Of a stretch of 64,000 nt of DNA, positions 18,188 to 26,339 are shown in pieces. How positions within the stretch are numbered: the first letter of the stretch is position 1; the number at the start of each line of letters is the position of its first letter. The stretch is from GWE2-42-39 sp034003625 (lineage in GTDB: Bacteria > Bacteroidota > Bacteroidia > Bacteroidales > Prolixibacteraceae): the NCBI GenBank assembly GCA_034003625.1, contig JAVEYG010000025.1, positions 1 to 64,000 on the forward strand, written 5' to 3'. The translations under genes were made by a program, and so were the position numbers. The notes under the pieces were generated by a model, which was not told the DNA's origin, did not search any database, and saw nothing but the letters and a program-made list of their open reading frames with translations.

Positions 18188-18633
18188 ATTGAAGTTCATT
18201 GTTCGGTGATCCTTCCTGTTTTCGTCAATGGGACACCCAAAATTTGTTCTTAGGGAAATAACCATATTATACAGTTCTTGTTATTCCTTATCCATTTTAA
18301 GGAACGGTTGTATAAATGGTGGTAAATTTTGGGTACCTGTAAATCGGTTTTATCCATCCGGAACAGTTTAGGAGAGTTCCCCATAAACTGTTCCGGCGAA
18401 ATGAAAGGTATGCTCAAAAGCCGGCCAATTTTCCACTGGACAGATCAACGAATCATCGGGCATTTGATGCTCTGCTTCCTGTCCCATTTTTGTGATGTAC
18501 AGCTAACTTGCCAAACAGTCGAGGGAGCCGGGGCCGGTGTAAAACCCGAAGGCGAATATTCAGATAATCTTTTTTGTGGCCTTGTGGCTTCTTCGTGTTT
18601 TATTTTCCCACTTTTCTGACAGCTACCTTTATT
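18188..18633. other. Gene-free stretch with nested inverted repeats
   Basis: No convincing gene lies here; the only frame over 90 codons has no family features. The first half carries three perfect inverted repeats: ACCCAAAATTT (18235-18245) with AAATTTTGGGT (18324-18334); inside it CCTTA/TAAGG (18286-18302); and then GGAACAGTTTA (18360-18370) with TAAACTGTTCC (18384-18394). It could encode a structured RNA or be a degenerate mobile repeat. Confidence 0.5.
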
Positions 18634-19338
18634 TTATAAGTTCGCCACCCGGGTTAGTTTAGGGGTGTCTAAAAACTTAATTTTACGGCCTTGTAAATCA
18701 ATGAGTTTATCCTGTTTGAATTCCGACAACAGGCGGATCACGCTTTCGGTGGCGGTACCTACCATGTTGGCCAGTTCTTCACGGGTCAGCGAAATTTGCA
18801 GCGTGTTGGTGTTGTCTAAGTTGAAATTATCTTTCAGGAGGAGCAATACTTCGGCGAGCCTTTCACGGACGGTTTTCTGGGCAATATCGGTAATGTAATC
18901 GTTGGCCTCGCGCAGCTCCCTGCAAACGATCTGCAACATGTGGTGCGAAAACTGCCAATTATTCTGGATCAGGTACAAAAGAGTTTGATAAGGGATGTGG
19001 CACAGCACTGCTTCGTCGATCACTTTTGCCGTGGTACAGGCCAGTTCCTGGCTCAACAGCGAACGGTATGCAATAATATCGCCTTTCTTGGCAAAACGGA
19101 TAATCTGCTCCTTTCCGTCTATCCCGGTTTTGAAAATCTTTAGGATTCCCCGGGTAATGCAGTAAAACCCGGTCAAACGGCTCCCTTCGCGGTAAATAAT
19201 ATTTCCTTTTTTGTAAAGCGAACAGGTTTTGTCGAAATTCAACTGGGCAAATTCCTGATCGGTTAATTTTTTGAATAACTGAAAACCTGAAAGATCGGCT
19301 TCCTCGTCGGTCGGTCTTTTAATCGTGCTTCTCATCAC
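18634..19338 (-). CDS. Crp/Fnr-family transcriptional regulator
   Basis: The 234-residue protein has an N-terminal cyclic-nucleotide-binding-type beta barrel (about 20-135, KGNIIYREGSRLTGFYCITRG and FAKKGDIIAYRSLL) and a C-terminal winged helix (about 165-228, LTREELANMVGTATESVIRLLSEF). There is no N-terminal cysteine cluster, so it is not an Fnr-type oxygen sensor by itself. It lies divergent from the OsmC gene, 150 bases apart, and may control it. It is convergent with sdhCAB. Confidence 0.93.
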   Translation of the reverse strand: MMRSTIKRPTDEEADLSGFQLFKKLTDQEFAQLNFDKTCSLYKKGNIIYREGSRLTGFYCITRGILKIFKTGIDGKEQIIRFAKKGDIIAYRSLLSQELACTTAKVIDEAVLCHIPYQTLLYLIQNNWQFSHHMLQIVCRELREANDYITDIAQKTVRERLAEVLLLLKDNFNLDNTNTLQISLTREELANMVGTATESVIRLLSEFKQDKLIDLQGRKIKFLDTPKLTRVANL

Positions 19339-19491
19339 CTCTTCTTTTTATTGAATGAAAAACTGGTTGAAATTAAATTTAAAGATACAATGAACTTTTC
19401 TTCTTCAGAAACGATTAATTTATATATTTAAATATTTCGCACAGCAAGATAAAACAAATAAAAACAACAACAACAAAGAACAGATATTATT

Positions 19492-19908
19492 ATGAAACAC
19501 ACAATTGATTTGATCTGGAAGGAAAACATGGCTTTTGAAACCGATATGGACGGGCATAAATTGGTATTGGATGCAGGCCACGATTCGGGTGGCCACGACC
19601 AGGGACCCCGTCCGAAAAAACTGATGCTGGTTGCATTGGCCGGTTGTACCGGGATGGACGTGATTTCCATCCTGAAAAAAATGAAAATTGAACCGGAAGG
19701 GTTCAATGTCATTGTGGAAGGCGATGTAGCCGACGACCATCCAAAAAAGTATACACAAATGAAAATTATTTACCAGTTCAAAGGGAAAAACCTTTCGCAG
19801 GAAAAGCTGCAAAAAGCGGTCGATCTTTCACAGGAAAAATATTGCGGGGTAAGCGCTGTTTATCGCGACGCCCTGCGAATGGAATCGGAAATCCGGATCA
19901 TTGAATAA
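19492..19908 (+). CDS. OsmC-family peroxide-reducing protein
   Basis: The 138-residue OsmC/Ohr-type protein keeps both redox cysteines, one in LAGCTGMDV and one in QEKYCGVSA. These proteins reduce organic hydroperoxides through the two thiols in a dimer. It lies divergent from a Crp/Fnr regulator and is followed by a hairpin terminator, so it is probably a single-gene unit. Confidence 0.92.
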   Translation: MKHTIDLIWKENMAFETDMDGHKLVLDAGHDSGGHDQGPRPKKLMLVALAGCTGMDVISILKKMKIEPEGFNVIVEGDVADDHPKKYTQMKIIYQFKGKNLSQEKLQKAVDLSQEKYCGVSAVYRDALRMESEIRIIE

Positions 19909-19960
19909 ACTGATTTCTCCGGGTGTTGCAAAAAATAGCAAACCCGGTGGTTTTTATGGA

Positions 19961-19990
19961 TGGATGTCGGGCACAGGCATCCATTTTTAT
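19961..19990 (+). terminator. Intrinsic terminator after the OsmC gene
   Basis: TGGATG and CATCCA form a six-base stem around an 11-base loop, followed by TTTTTATT. It stands 50 bases past the OsmC stop and before the start of the AraC-type gene. Confidence 0.7.
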
Positions 19991-20018
19991 TCATACCTTT
20001 TGAGAAAATTCAAAACGA

Positions 20019-20897
20019 ATGAGAAGGTTCAGTTTGTTTGGTCAGGGCAATGATAAAATTTTCGATATGATGAAAATTTGCGACCTCAGCGAGGAAGATC
20101 GTTTGCAAAACGAGATTCCCCACCTGCATGAATTTTATTCTGTTTTTTGGATCAGGGAAGGAGAAGCAGTCCATGCGACCGATTTCGTGGAATATCATCT
20201 GCCGGCAGGGTCTGTCCTTTTTGTGCCGCCTGGATTGAAGCACCGGTTGGTTCTAAATAACCGGGCGGGAGGCGATTCCCTTATTTTCAATGAAGAATTT
20301 ATTTGTTTCAACCGGAAAAACCACGTTCCGCTGAAAGAATACAAGTTGTTCAACAATCTCTCTTTTCGAAGCATTATCACGCTGGATGGATCGGGGGAAA
20401 AGAAATTTGAACAGGTATTCGGTTTCATGTCCGATGAGATTCAGAAAAAAGACAGTTACAGCCCCGATATTATCCTGAACCTTTTGCATCTTTTACTGCT
20501 CGAATCGCGGCGCATTTTCGACATGCAATACGAACAACCGGAAAAACAATCGGACGAACATGCCGATACACAGGCAATCATTCAGTTTAAATTGCTGATC
20601 GAGGATCATTTTAAAAATCATAAAAATGTTTCATCCTATGCCAGCATGCTAAACATGAACCCTTCGTGCCTGAACGAGGTGTCAAAAAAAGCAACCGGCA
20701 TCACGGCAGGGGAGATGATCCGCAATAAAGTGATCGGGGAAGCGAAGCGGATGTTATATGCTTCCGATTTGTCGGGAAAGGAGATCGCTTTTGAACTGGG
20801 GTTTGATGATCCGGCCTATTTCAGCCGCTTTTTCAAAAAATATACCGGGCAAACGCTGAAGCATTTTCGCGACCTTAGCCGAAAAAAGTACCATTAA
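20019..20897 (+). CDS. AraC-family transcriptional regulator
   Basis: The 292-residue protein has an N-terminal cupin sensor (about 15-140, LHEFYSVFWIREGEA and AGSVLFVPPGLKHRLVL) and a C-terminal AraC helix-turn-helix pair (about 190-290, YASMLNMNPSCLNEVSKKATG and GKEIAFELGFDDPAYFSRFF). The histidine-containing sensor strand is typical of regulators that sense small aromatic or sugar-like ligands. The next gene (YceI family) is 80 bases downstream with its own predicted -7 element, so it is a possible target rather than an operon partner. Confidence 0.92.
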   Translation: MRRFSLFGQGNDKIFDMMKICDLSEEDRLQNEIPHLHEFYSVFWIREGEAVHATDFVEYHLPAGSVLFVPPGLKHRLVLNNRAGGDSLIFNEEFICFNRKNHVPLKEYKLFNNLSFRSIITLDGSGEKKFEQVFGFMSDEIQKKDSYSPDIILNLLHLLLLESRRIFDMQYEQPEKQSDEHADTQAIIQFKLLIEDHFKNHKNVSSYASMLNMNPSCLNEVSKKATGITAGEMIRNKVIGEAKRMLYASDLSGKEIAFELGFDDPAYFSRFFKKYTGQTLKHFRDLSRKKYH

Positions 20898-20936
20898 ATC
20901 TTTTTTTAATCCATTTTCCTTCTGCTTTTCCCGTTC

Positions 20937-20944
20937 TATTTTTG
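20937..20944 (+). promoter_or_regulatory. Predicted -7 element TATTTTTG for the YceI gene
   Basis: TATTTTTG matches TAnnTTTG and lies 32 bases before the ATG, with TTTTC in the -33 region about 19 bases upstream. The leader would be about 25 bases. Confidence 0.5.
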
Positions 20945-20976
20945 TAATTGAATTATTAACCAATTAATTTTCAGTT

Positions 20977-21570
20977 ATGAAGACAATGAAATTGAAAACA
21001 GTTTTTATCCTTTTAATGGCAGTTGGATTGAGTTCGGCAGCTTATGCCGAGACTTATAAAGTAGACAAAACCAAAAGCACCGTAAAGTGGCTGGGTAAAA
21101 AAGTTACCGGCCAGCACAACGGGACAATCTCTTTTAGTGAAGGCACTTTGCAGGTTACCAACGGGAAACCAACAGGGGGGGAATTTGTGATTGATATGAA
21201 TTCGATTGTAAATGAAGATTTGACCGATGCTACCTGGAACCAGAAGTTGGTCGGGCATTTAAAATCGGATGATTTCTTCGGAGTAGAAAAATTTCCGACG
21301 GCCAGATTAGTTTTAACCGATGTAACGGCAAAAGGCGGCGACAAGTATCTTTTCAAGGGAAACCTCACCATTAAGGGAATTACAAATCCTGCCGAATTTG
21401 AGGCTTTGGTCTCAATAAGCGGTAATTCTGCTACTGCCGAAGGAACCCTCGTGATCGACCGGTCGAAATACGATGTGCGTTACGGCTCGGGAAAGTTTTT
21501 CGATAACCTGGGAGATAAAACTATTTATGATGATTTTACCCTCGACTTTAAGGTGGTGGCCGGAAGATAA
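20977..21570 (+). CDS. YceI-family periplasmic lipid-binding protein
   Basis: The 197-residue protein has a signal peptide (1-24, SSAAYAE cleavage) and one YceI lipocalin-like beta barrel (YKVDKTKSTVKWLGKKVTGQHNGTISF, then FPTARLVLTDV and IDRSKYDVRYGSGKFF). YceI proteins bind polyisoprenoid-type lipids in the periplasm; the physiological role is not settled. It follows an AraC-type regulator gene on the same strand. Confidence 0.93.
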   Translation: MKTMKLKTVFILLMAVGLSSAAYAETYKVDKTKSTVKWLGKKVTGQHNGTISFSEGTLQVTNGKPTGGEFVIDMNSIVNEDLTDATWNQKLVGHLKSDDFFGVEKFPTARLVLTDVTAKGGDKYLFKGNLTIKGITNPAEFEALVSISGNSATAEGTLVIDRSKYDVRYGSGKFFDNLGDKTIYDDFTLDFKVVAGR

Positions 21571-21599
21571 CCGGTACCGGACAAATCTCAATTTCCTGT

Positions 21600-21830
21600 C
21601 AACATGAGCATTGCGAATAATCTGTCAGGTTTACAAACAGATTTTTCGCTGGCTCAGGATGACAAAATACAATGTTTCTTTGTCACCCTGACGAAGGAAG
21701 GGTCTCGTGGTCGGTGTGCTGAAATAACAGATTCTTCACTTCGTTCAGAATGACAAGGGAAATGCAACTGTCATTTTCACATTGTATTTAATAAAGAATT
21801 AAGTAGGCTCTCAGAATGACCAAAAAATAC
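21600..21830. repeat. Intergenic repeat element (TTCACTTCGTTCAG family)
   Basis: A short interspersed repeat occupies much of this gap. Its recognisable core CTTCACTTCGTTCAGAATGACA (shown here only in part as TTCACTTCGTTCAG, 21736-21749) matches the arms of the palindromic copy at 27768-27843. A half-copy with CACCCTGACGAAGGAAGGGTC lies near 21690. No gene is present. Confidence 0.6.
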
Positions 21831-21838
21831 ATTTTTGC

Positions 21839-22540
21839 ATGGAAACAAAATTATACCGTTCAGAGCAACGGGGGCAGGCAAATCATGGATGGCTGAATGC
21901 ACATTACAGCTTCTCGTTTTCCAATTATTACAATCCGGAAAACATTCATTTCGGGGCGCTTCGTGTGCTGAACGACGATGTAATTCAGCCCGGAATGGGT
22001 TTTGGCACCCATCCTCACGACAACATGGAAATCATTACCATTCCCCTGAAAGGCGCGTTAAAGCATCAGGATAGCATGGGGCACCAGTCGGTCATTACGA
22101 CTGGCGAAGTGCAGGTGATGAGTGCCGGAACAGGCATCCGGCATTCCGAGTTCAATGCTTCGGAAGAAGAAGCCCTGAACCTTTTCCAGATATGGATATT
22201 CCCGTATCGCGACGGGTTGAAACCCCGTTACGATCAGAAGAAGTTTGAAACAGAACCCGGGAAGCTCTCCCTGCTGGTTTCGCCCGACGGGCGCGACGGG
22301 TCGCTGAGCATAAACCAGAATGCCTTTATTTCGAGGATACATCTGGAAGAAAGGAACCGTTTTGATTATCAACCTTACTTAAAGGGCAATGGCCTTTTCA
22401 TGATGGTAATTGATGGAACTGCTGCAATTTCCGGGGAAACGCTTGGACGGAGGGATGCCATCACCCTGAAAAAACCGGATAAAATTGCTCTTGAGGCTTT
22501 GGGGCAGCTTGATCTCCTCATTTTGGAAGTTCCTGTGTAA
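21839..22540 (+). CDS. Pirin-family protein
   Basis: The 233-residue bicupin has the pirin metal-site pattern: HPHDNMEI in the first strand pair and GIRHSEFN with its His and Glu later in the N-terminal domain. The second, metal-free cupin forms the C-terminal half. Bacterial pirins are iron-binding proteins, some of which act as quercetin dioxygenases; the substrate here is unknown. The start codon follows a TACATTTTTG stretch by one base, so the promoter, if that is it, would leave almost no leader. Confidence 0.92.
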   Translation: METKLYRSEQRGQANHGWLNAHYSFSFSNYYNPENIHFGALRVLNDDVIQPGMGFGTHPHDNMEIITIPLKGALKHQDSMGHQSVITTGEVQVMSAGTGIRHSEFNASEEEALNLFQIWIFPYRDGLKPRYDQKKFETEPGKLSLLVSPDGRDGSLSINQNAFISRIHLEERNRFDYQPYLKGNGLFMMVIDGTAAISGETLGRRDAITLKKPDKIALEALGQLDLLILEVPV

Positions 22541-22637
22541 CATTCTATAGTTCCTATGACCGGTGTACTTCCTGACAGAACACCATGGTGGGTTTTTGGG
22601 AAAAGTTTCAGTGCGGAAGTATCACGTTGACATGACA

Positions 22638-23822
22638 CTATGGCCAAACCTCCGAGATGGGGATTTCCAATGGGTCCACACGTAGCAGGTTCGTTTCAAA
22701 ATCGGTACGGTCACGCCCCTTCACCTCGAATACTGCCTTGTAGTTTTGCGAACTTTTTTGGATTACCGCATTCTCCAGTTGCAGCAAGCCTTGCTTTTCA
22801 GTCAGCATTTTCAGGGTGGCAATATTCCCTACATCGCTGTCGCACATGAAAAAGATAATTTTCCGCCCGTCGCCGGTCACAAAATGGACCAGCGAAGCAT
22901 ATTCATACATCAGGTTGTTCAGGCTGTGGTTCCTGAAACGGATAACCGAGTCGGCAGTTGTGTAATTCAGTAACCCTTGCCGTACATCGTAATAAATCCC
23001 GATTTTTTCGTTGATTGGCTGAAGCAGGTTTTGTGTTTTGTACGAACCGATAAAGATCACATGGTTTCCCGGAAGGTCGCTCCACCGCAACTGGCTTGAA
23101 TAGATCATGTTGATATCTGCCAACCCTCCGCCCAAAACGTTCATAATTTTGTAAATGCCGAAAGGCGCCTGTGTATTAATGTATGTCTGGCTGGTCTTTT
23201 CGATCCGGTCGATCAGTTCAGGATGACCGGTGATGTATTGGTCCAGCTCGCTGTCGTTGTTAATGTTGTTAATGCGCATGGTCCCTGAAACTTCATTTTT
23301 ACTGTTCAACCTGAAAAAATAATGGTCGCCTAAGATCAGCAAAATCGGGTAGCCGCCATCCCGAAGCTCTTTCCAGAACGAAAGCCGTGCAGTTTCCGGG
23401 CCCCGCCGGTGCCGGTATAAAAAAAATGTGGAGGCCAGTAGCAATACGGAAAGGACAAACAGTGCCGGCGCGATACGGAACAGGCGGCGGCTGTAAATCT
23501 TATAATAGTTGGTGTTGAATTGAACGTTGTATTTCCCTTTTGGTATTAAAAACCGGACTTCATCGTCTTTGCCTTCCCGTTCGTAATATTCTTCTAATTT
23601 TTTCCGCAGGTTCAGTATGTACACACGAATGTTCAGGTCTTTCTCGTGATTGACATTTTTACCGAATACTTCATTGGCGATCTGAAACTCCTTCGGGTTT
23701 TCCCCTTTTATGGTGGCATCCACCAAGTAGCGGAGCAATTCACGGTTGATCCCCGACTTTGAAAAACACTGGCTTTTCAGAATGGATTCGAGATATCGCG
23801 CTATTTGCTTGTGATCTGCCAT
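22638..23822 (-). CDS. Membrane-anchored winged-helix-type regulator
   Basis: The 394-residue protein has an N-terminal domain of about 100 residues (SGINRELLRYLVDATIKGEN, FQIANEVFGKN, IRVYILNLRKKLEEYYEREG, IPKGKYNVQF). This pattern is known from one-component regulators in which a winged-helix-like domain is fused to a membrane segment. One helix follows at about 113-134, then a periplasmic domain of about 250 residues (YPILLILGDHYFF, NHVIFIGSYKTQN). The expected layout is a cytoplasmic DNA-binding domain and an outside sensor. It is divergent from the Gfo/Idh-isomerase-Gfo/Idh operon and is its likely regulator. The periplasmic domain belongs to no family I recognise. Confidence 0.75.
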   Translation of the reverse strand: MADHKQIARYLESILKSQCFSKSGINRELLRYLVDATIKGENPKEFQIANEVFGKNVNHEKDLNIRVYILNLRKKLEEYYEREGKDDEVRFLIPKGKYNVQFNTNYYKIYSRRLFRIAPALFVLSVLLLASTFFLYRHRRGPETARLSFWKELRDGGYPILLILGDHYFFRLNSKNEVSGTMRINNINNDSELDQYITGHPELIDRIEKTSQTYINTQAPFGIYKIMNVLGGGLADINMIYSSQLRWSDLPGNHVIFIGSYKTQNLLQPINEKIGIYYDVRQGLLNYTTADSVIRFRNHSLNNLMYEYASLVHFVTGDGRKIIFFMCDSDVGNIATLKMLTEKQGLLQLENAVIQKSSQNYKAVFEVKGRDRTDFETNLLRVDPLEIPISEVWP

Positions 23823-23959
23823 TAACTTCTGGAAATGAGGTTTGTTAAAGGAAATTTTAACCTTCTTTTTACTGTTTTAAAAGTATAAATTTTTCAGGAA
23901 CAAAAAAACGGGTTTACATTTAATAGAAAATGTGGAATTCAAACCTAAAAAATAATCGT

Positions 23960-25369
23960 ATGACAAGAAATTTAAGCAGAAGGAGTTTCATTGGCGTAAC
24001 CGGCGCTGTTACTGCCGGGGCTTTGGTTACCAATCCGGTAAACACAATTGCTTCGATGGCAAAAGGAAAACAAAGACTGGCGTTAGTGGGCGTTGGTGTG
24101 CGGGGCACTGGTTTCTGGGGAAAAACAGTGGTCAATCGTTATTCTGATTTAGTGGAATTTGTCGGGCTGTGCGACATCAACCCGGGAAGATTGGAATATG
24201 CGAAGGAATATATGGGTGTAAACTGCCCGGTGTATACCGACTTTGACGAAATGATCGCGAAAACCCGGCCCGACACGGTCATTGTTACCACGATGGATTG
24301 CACCCATCACATTTATATCATACGCGCACTGGAGATGGGATGCAATGTAATTACCGAAAAACCACTTACTACCGACGAAGACAAATGCCGCCTGATCCTT
24401 GATGCTGAAAAAAAATCAGGAAAGAAAGTAATTGTTGGTTTTAACTATCGTTGGGGGGTCCAGTTTTCCCGTCTGAAAGAACTGCTTGCCGAAAAGAAAG
24501 TGGGCAAGGTCACCTCGGTCGATTTTCACTGGTACCTGAATACCTATCACGGGGCCGATTATTTTCGGCGTTGGCACGGCGAACGCGACAAAGGCGGGAC
24601 CCTCTGGGTACACAAAGCAACCCACCATTTCGATTTGCTGAACTGGTGGCTCGATTCCGACCCCGTGGAAGTAACGGCCTACGGAAGCCTCGAACATTAC
24701 GGGAGCAACAACAAATTCCGCGGGCTGAACTGCCGAAACTGTGCGTATACCAATCAGTGTAAATTTTATTGGGACATCACGAAAGACAAGCACGCAGTAA
24801 AACTGTATGTCGAAAATGAAAAATACGACGGGTACATCCGCGATAACTGTTTGTGGCGCCATGCGGTAAATATTTACGATAAAATGTCGGCACAGATCAG
24901 GTATGCCAATAACGTGGTAGTAAATTATTCGCTGACAACCTATTCCCCGTATGAAGGATGGACTATTGCCTTTAACGGCATGGACGGGCGGATGGATTCG
25001 TGGGAAGGTATCCCATGGCGTACAAAGGAAATGGTCAGCCAGTCGCAGTTACATGCCCGGGAAATGAACCAGAATGCGGCAACCGAAGGTTCGGAATACG
25101 ATGAAATTATGGTGACGCCAAACTGGGGCGAATACGAACTGGTTAAAGTACCGCGCGTCAAGGCCGGACATGGCGGCGGCGATGTGCGCCTTCAGGACAA
25201 GATATTTAAAGACCCGGACATGGCCGATCCGTATCGCCATTCAGCCGGGACACGCGACGGCGCTTTGTCCATTTTAATCGGTATTGCAGCACGGAAAAGT
25301 ATCGAAGAAAAACGGCCAGTAAAAATTTCGGAATTAACCGATATTCCACTGCTTGCCCTTCGTCCATAG
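23960..25369 (+). CDS. Tat-exported Gfo/Idh/MocA oxidoreductase (first of the operon)
   Basis: The start at 23960 gives a 469-residue protein whose N-terminus carries the twin-arginine motif SRRSFIG and a hydrophobic stretch, as in exported members of this family; an upstream in-frame ATG at 23930 adds only ten residues. The NAD(P)-binding fold begins with LVGVGVRGTGFWG, and the family motif EKPLTTDEDK follows. A CRNCAYTNQC cysteine cluster in the second domain is seen in a subgroup and may bind metal. Substrates would be sugars or cyclitols oxidised or reduced with a tightly bound nicotinamide cofactor. The isomerase-like gene follows 76 bases downstream. Confidence 0.9.
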   Translation: MTRNLSRRSFIGVTGAVTAGALVTNPVNTIASMAKGKQRLALVGVGVRGTGFWGKTVVNRYSDLVEFVGLCDINPGRLEYAKEYMGVNCPVYTDFDEMIAKTRPDTVIVTTMDCTHHIYIIRALEMGCNVITEKPLTTDEDKCRLILDAEKKSGKKVIVGFNYRWGVQFSRLKELLAEKKVGKVTSVDFHWYLNTYHGADYFRRWHGERDKGGTLWVHKATHHFDLLNWWLDSDPVEVTAYGSLEHYGSNNKFRGLNCRNCAYTNQCKFYWDITKDKHAVKLYVENEKYDGYIRDNCLWRHAVNIYDKMSAQIRYANNVVVNYSLTTYSPYEGWTIAFNGMDGRMDSWEGIPWRTKEMVSQSQLHAREMNQNAATEGSEYDEIMVTPNWGEYELVKVPRVKAGHGGGDVRLQDKIFKDPDMADPYRHSAGTRDGALSILIGIAARKSIEEKRPVKISELTDIPLLALRP

Positions 25370-25445
25370 CCGACAGGCTTGCATCTGGGGCGGACCGTAG
25401 AATGTGCTCTTTCTAAACAATCGACCAACAAAACCTGATAAACTC

Positions 25446-26330
25446 ATGAGCCAATCAAGAAGAGCTTTTCTGAAAAATACCCTGGCCGTTGCAAGCATCT
25501 TATCCGTTTCCGACTTATTTTCTGAAACAGGTAGACGGAATGGTTTTTTAACGGATATTGGTGTTTGTACGAGGGCCGCCAATGGCAATATGCTTGCGGA
25601 ACACGGATATTCTTATATTGAGGAAGGAGTCCGCGGTTTTCTTGTGCCACAGGAAAGCGAAGAAAAATTTAACGGCTTACTGTCGCTGGCCCAAAAATCG
25701 AAACTTCCGGTAATTGCCTGTAACAGTTTTCTGCCCGGCAATCTGAAAAGCGTAGGAGAAGAAGCTGTTCATCCTGAAATTCTGGAATTTGCAGAAACTG
25801 CATTCCGGAGGGCGAAAATTGCCGGGGTAAAAATCATTGTGTTTGGCAGTGGTGGATCCCGTGCCATTCCTGAAGGGTTTTCGGGGGAAAAAGCCCGGGA
25901 ACAGTTTGTGTCCCTGTGTGCCCGGATGGGGCCGCTTGCCGCAAAATACGACGTAACGGTAGTGATTGAACCACTGAACAAAAAAGAATGTAATTTTATC
26001 AATTCGGTTTCCGAAGGGGGCGAGATTGTTAAAAAGGTGAAACATCCGAACATTCAGTTGCTGGCAGATATTTATCACATGAAAATGGATCACGAAGGAC
26101 CGGAAAGTATTTTGAAATATGGTAAATTCTTACGGCATGTACACATTGCTGAAAAAGAGGGCCGTGCCGCACCGGGAACCCACAGAGAAGATTTCCGTCC
26201 GTATTTTGAGGCGTTGAAGAAAGTGAAATACAAAGGCAACATTTCAATAGAATGTCGTTGGGAGAATCTGGAAAACCAGGCTCCCCTGGCTATTAAAACC
26301 ATTCAGGGACAAATTACAACTACTAAATAG
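25446..26330 (+). CDS. Tat-exported xylose-isomerase-like TIM barrel (sugar isomerase/epimerase family)
   Basis: The start at 25446 gives 294 residues and places the Tat motif SRRAFLKN at the N-terminus; an earlier ATG at 25404 is less likely. The AP-endonuclease-2/xylose-isomerase barrel shows the usual four metal ligands: Glu in VVIEPLN, Asp in LLADIYH, His in RHVHIAE and Glu in SIECRW. Known members isomerise, epimerise or beta-eliminate sugars, including 3-keto-glycosides. It lies between two Gfo/Idh/MocA genes (9 bases to the next one), the pairing used for oxidise-then-eliminate cleavage of glycosides; this function is inferred. Confidence 0.88.
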   Translation: MSQSRRAFLKNTLAVASILSVSDLFSETGRRNGFLTDIGVCTRAANGNMLAEHGYSYIEEGVRGFLVPQESEEKFNGLLSLAQKSKLPVIACNSFLPGNLKSVGEEAVHPEILEFAETAFRRAKIAGVKIIVFGSGGSRAIPEGFSGEKAREQFVSLCARMGPLAAKYDVTVVIEPLNKKECNFINSVSEGGEIVKKVKHPNIQLLADIYHMKMDHEGPESILKYGKFLRHVHIAEKEGRAAPGTHREDFRPYFEALKKVKYKGNISIECRWENLENQAPLAIKTIQGQITTTK

Positions 26331-26339
26331 AACTGGACC

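Noticed and set aside
18329..18619. A 96-codon frame in the sdh-Crp gap
   Set aside because: It has no family features and spans the nested inverted repeats, so a gene is unlikely.
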